From Garcia nutans (taxonomy: Eukaryota; Streptophyta; Magnoliopsida; Malpighiales; Euphorbiaceae): a stretch of 64,000 bases of DNA. Numbering within the stretch: the first letter of the stretch is position 1; the number at the start of each line of letters is the position of its first letter. This document shows positions 61,203 to 64,000 of this stretch, one piece after another. Location: NCBI GenBank assembly GCA_947685225.1, contig CANTUV010000072.1, positions 2,480,001 to 2,544,000 of the forward strand, in the 5' to 3' direction. The notes below the pieces were generated by a model that worked only from the letters and a program-made list of their open reading frames with translations, ran no database searches and was not told the origin of the DNA. The position numbers and the translations under genes were made by a program.

Positions 61203-62583
61203 AGCTTCTTCTCTCTTCACATCTTGATTACTCTCATCCTACAAAGAGGATAAGACAAAATCTTCCTCCAATCCTCTTCCTACCATGAAGGTTATTGGTG
61301 GTGGCATTCTGTTGAACCTAGGCAAAGGATTATCCTTTGTGCTGGGCTTATCAGGTTCAGGTAGCTTACCACTGTCGATTAGATCTTGGATCTCATGCTT
61401 CAATCGAGTGCATCTATTTATCTCATGTCCTTGAGTATGATGAAATTGAAAAAAAAGCTTTGATATCAAAGTTTGGAGGTAAAGGATTTGGCAAGGGTCA
61501 AGGAGCCAATGGTTGTAACAACCCTTTATTTTGTAGATTGTTAAAAACCCAAGACAAAGGTTTTTCCAATTTTGAAAATTGTCTTCTATTTTCTTGACCA
61601 GTTTCTTTAACATCGACTTCCTTATATGTACTTTGATTGCCAGATTGATAATTTCATTTTATAGAAAAATGGTTCTTCTCTCTTTCTCACTCTTCTATTT
61701 GCAAGCCATCTTGGAGGAGATCTTTAAAATATCTAATAAGAGTATGGGACATCCTTTCATGGATTTTGGGTAGGACGCCTCTGACTATCATCCTGATCTG
61801 GTCTGACTCATCAAACCACCTTTTAAGAAGTGAATCCTTATTTCTCCATCTCTTTACATAATCAACAAAACTTTATTTTGTTTTTGCCTGATAGTCTCCA
61901 CCTCCATCAAGGTAACTTTCAGCTCGACATTGTATCCATATTGTTGGATGAAGGCCTTAAACAACATATCCCAACTCTTTTGAGTACTATTCTCTAAGGT
62001 GTTGAATCAATTCTGCACAATAGGATCTAATGAGAGCATAAAGTACCTTAGAGTTTGAGCCATATTAGCTTGAGCAGATTGTGTAGCAGTGATGTATTGA
62101 TTTACATGGAGATGAGGATTCCTTGTACCATTGTACTTAGCGATAGAAAGCATTTTGAATTTGTATTGGAATTCCTCATCTTGTTCAAACAACTTGTCCA
62201 CCTCTGATATTTCTTTAGTTTTCTGCTTCTTTTCAAACTTCTTCTCCAAATTAGCAATCGTCTTTTCCATATCTAAAGTTTTGATCTTTTCAACAGTTGA
62301 TTTTTCTAGAACCTTTGGCTCTTTAATTTTTATCTTGAGGATCTTGAAAATATTAAGCCCAATCATCATAATCAAAGACTACCTTGTCATCATCGAAAGC
62401 TACTTCGCCAACCTTAGCCTTCCCTTTGTCCTTCGACATCTTACTACTGGCAGATGCCTTGGCAGTGTTCCCCAAAAGTGTAGCCAGTTGGCTCTTCATA
62501 GTCTCAGCCAGGGCCTCCTTCAAATCATCCGTCTTGGCATTGATGGCGTCATCCACCATACTTTGAATCTGTTCGGGATCCAT
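61203..62583 (-). pseudogene. Element E gag, Tat/Ogre type (broken)
   Basis: Starts at ATG 62583 (MDPEQIQSMVDDAINAK). Followed by DKGKAKVGEVAFDDDK, a frameshift near 62360, FKMLSIAKYNGTRNPHLHVNQY, LDPIVQN and a break near 62005. Further on are a VTLMEV-like segment and the LKHEIQDLIDSGKLPEPDKP motif (near 61395-61340). It is the same protein as in element D with independent breaks; the stop ending the D gag near 22146 is absent here. The start codon lies one base from the element F insertion. Confidence 0.83.
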
Positions 62584-63036
62584 TTGTAACAACCCTACAC
62601 CCAATGTACGCACACCACATATGCTCGCTATATGTAATATACGTACACTAGATACAAGAGTGTCACAGTCCATTTTAAACAAACCAAACCAATCTTTAAA
62701 CTTAAAATTTAACACCAAATCATTGTAAATCAATCTGAGTAAATTTCAAACATTTAATCATATTTTATAGAAAATAATAGATAAAACATCCCTTGTTAAA
62801 ATATATACATATATATATATTCATTACCCCAAAAGTTTATCCAAAATATTTATTTAATAAGCAGCACAATATGCAACGAAATATACATATGTTTACATCA
62901 AAATTAATAAATATAAAAATATGAAATTTATACATGCTGGCAGTTCGTTTCTGATCTTGATGTCCAAAATCAACACTTCATAAGGGATCACAAGCCTAGA
63001 CTCGACTCGATCTAGCTGAACTTTCCTGCACAACCA

Positions 63037-63630
63037 GATCTACCCTGTCACCTGCGCGATGAACCACAATCGCGCTAAGCCAAAAGCTTAGTGGTACAAA
63101 CTTTGATTCAATATAAATCAATGTGATGCTAATGCACAACACATGTGAATATAACAACTCATAACATTATATTAATCTTTTGCATCACATTTCATAATTC
63201 ACATTAAAATAAAGAAAAGCATAAGCCCAAAAAGGATCTACCCTGTCACCTGCGCAATGAACCACAATCGCGCTAAGCCAAAAGCTTAGTGGTACAAACT
63301 TTGATTCAATATAAATCAATGCGATGCTAATGCACAACACATGTGAATATAACAACTCATAACATTATATTAATCTTTTGCATCACATTTCATAATTCAC
63401 ATTAAAATAAAGAAAAGCATAAGCCCAAAAAGGATCTACCCTGTCACCTGCGCAATGAACCACAATCGCGCTAAGCCAAAAGCTTAGTGGTACAAACTTT
63501 GATTCAATATAAATCAATAAGATGCTAATGCACAACACATGTGAATATAACAACTCATAACATTATATTAATCTTTTGCATCACATTTCATAATTCACAT
63601 TAAAATAAAGAAAAGCATAAGCCCAAAAAG
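63037..63630. repeat. 198-bp tandem triplication in the element F LTR
   Basis: Three copies, 63037-63234, 63235-63432 and 63433-63630, each starting GATCTACCCTGTCACCTGCG; a fourth GATCTA at 63631 begins the downstream single-copy part. Each copy contains the conserved LTR hairpin. Copies 2 and 3 share GCGCAAT where copy 1 has GCGCGAT. Confidence 0.95.
63054..63091 (-). repeat. Conserved double hairpin in the element F LTR
   Basis: GCGCGAT 63054-63060 with ATCGCGC 63069-63075, then CTAAGC with GCTTAG. It is intact in copy 1 of the triplication only. Confidence 0.8.
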
Positions 63631-63689
63631 GATCTAATATGTTATTCAAATTTCAGAGTTACTATTATGGTCCATATGACACCTTGTGT

Positions 63690-63885
63690 CTAGCCCCTCA
63701 GGCAATATATATATATCCATGGATAATCCAACTAGATTTGAGCTCACAACCTGGTCTTTTCACTCAGTCTAGCTTCAAGGATTTATTTTTGAGGCTTACG
63801 ACCCAGTCTTTTCACCTCAAAAGCATCACATTTATCAGCTGGGCCCGGCTTAAGACCCGGTCTTTTCACCTGCCCATCAATTCTT
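63690..63885. repeat. Direct-repeat cassette in the element F LTR
   Basis: Three imperfect copies of a unit containing 'acctggtcttttcac' or 'acccggtcttttcacctg', in the place occupied by CTTCAAGG repeats in elements A, B and G. Confidence 0.65.
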
Positions 63886-64000
63886 AGGCATGTCGCCAAA
63901 CCCAGAACTCTGAAAATTGAATAACATACTAGGTATACAATTTATACATTTATCTCATTATAAAATACTTTCATAATTCCATTCTCATTTCATTTCTCAT

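Larger units (their letters stand above)
55983..62584 (-). mobile_element. Element E: second gag-only Tat/Ogre-related element, cut by element F
   Basis: 3' LTR 55983-57911, then interior 57912-62584 collinear with element D (two tandem arrays, non-coding 3' region, gag). The interior is cut at 62584/62585 by the LTR of element F, so the leader, primer site and 5' LTR should lie right of the window. Like D it has no protease, RT or integrase motif. Confidence 0.85.
62585..64000 (-). mobile_element. Element F: chromovirus-type LTR running off the window
   Basis: Starts TGTAACAACCC at 62585 and shares the sense 3' part of the LTR scaffold (hairpin, CTAAGCC, GGTCTCTGATCTT-like text). Because it directly abuts element E gag, this is either the 3' LTR of a minus-strand element or a solo LTR. 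CCATT (62580-62584) is the predicted target duplication. Confidence 0.8.

Overview
This window is plant nuclear DNA made almost entirely of nested transposable elements. I found no host protein-coding gene, tRNA gene, rRNA gene or CRISPR array. The plant assignment rests on Ty3/gypsy chromovirus polyproteins of the Tekay/Del type with initiator-Met primer sites (TGGTATCAGAGCC), an Athila-type polyprotein, a Tat/Ogre-type gag, a plant L1-type LINE and a Ty1/copia remnant. Such packing is typical of pericentromeric or other heterochromatin in a large angiosperm genome; I cannot name the species.

Layout. Element A (1-8857, minus strand, chromovirus) has its 3' LTR cut by the window edge, a broken gag-pol and a 2.4-kb 5' LTR. 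A sits inside element B (8858-14105, minus), a second chromovirus whose polymerase is cut between RT and RNase H. B in turn sits inside element C, an Athila-like relic (14106-15748 and 27399 to about 28073, plus strand). C is split a second time by element D (15749-27398, minus, target duplication GAAAG). D is a gag-only Tat/Ogre-related element with two tandem-repeat arrays in its 3' untranslated region.

From about 28455 a LINE (plus strand) begins. It is interrupted by element G (30359-39134, minus, target duplication TAAGT/TAAGC), which has two nearly identical 2.8-kb LTRs and a non-coding interior, and then by element H (39319-48724, plus, perfect target duplication GCAAT), a complete but mutated chromovirus. 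The LINE 3' end follows at 48725-48905.

The stretch 48906-55982 holds old material: a diverged direct-repeat pair, a degenerate minisatellite, a copia LTR with gag and protease remnants, and the end of another gypsy polyprotein. Element E (55983-62584, minus) is a second gag-only member of the D family. Element F (from 62585, minus) is a chromovirus-type LTR inserted one base from the E gag start codon and running off the window; it carries a 198-bp tandem triplication.

Common theme. The LTRs keep a recognisable scaffold (ends, a GCGCGAT/ATCGCGC hairpin, a GCCGGCC core, a GGGCCCA site). In each family, however, they carry a different cassette of palindromes and a different cassette of short direct repeats at roughly the same place. 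Insertion order inferred from nesting: C before B before A; C before D; LINE before G and H; E before F. All identities and boundaries were read by eye; no alignment or database search was run.
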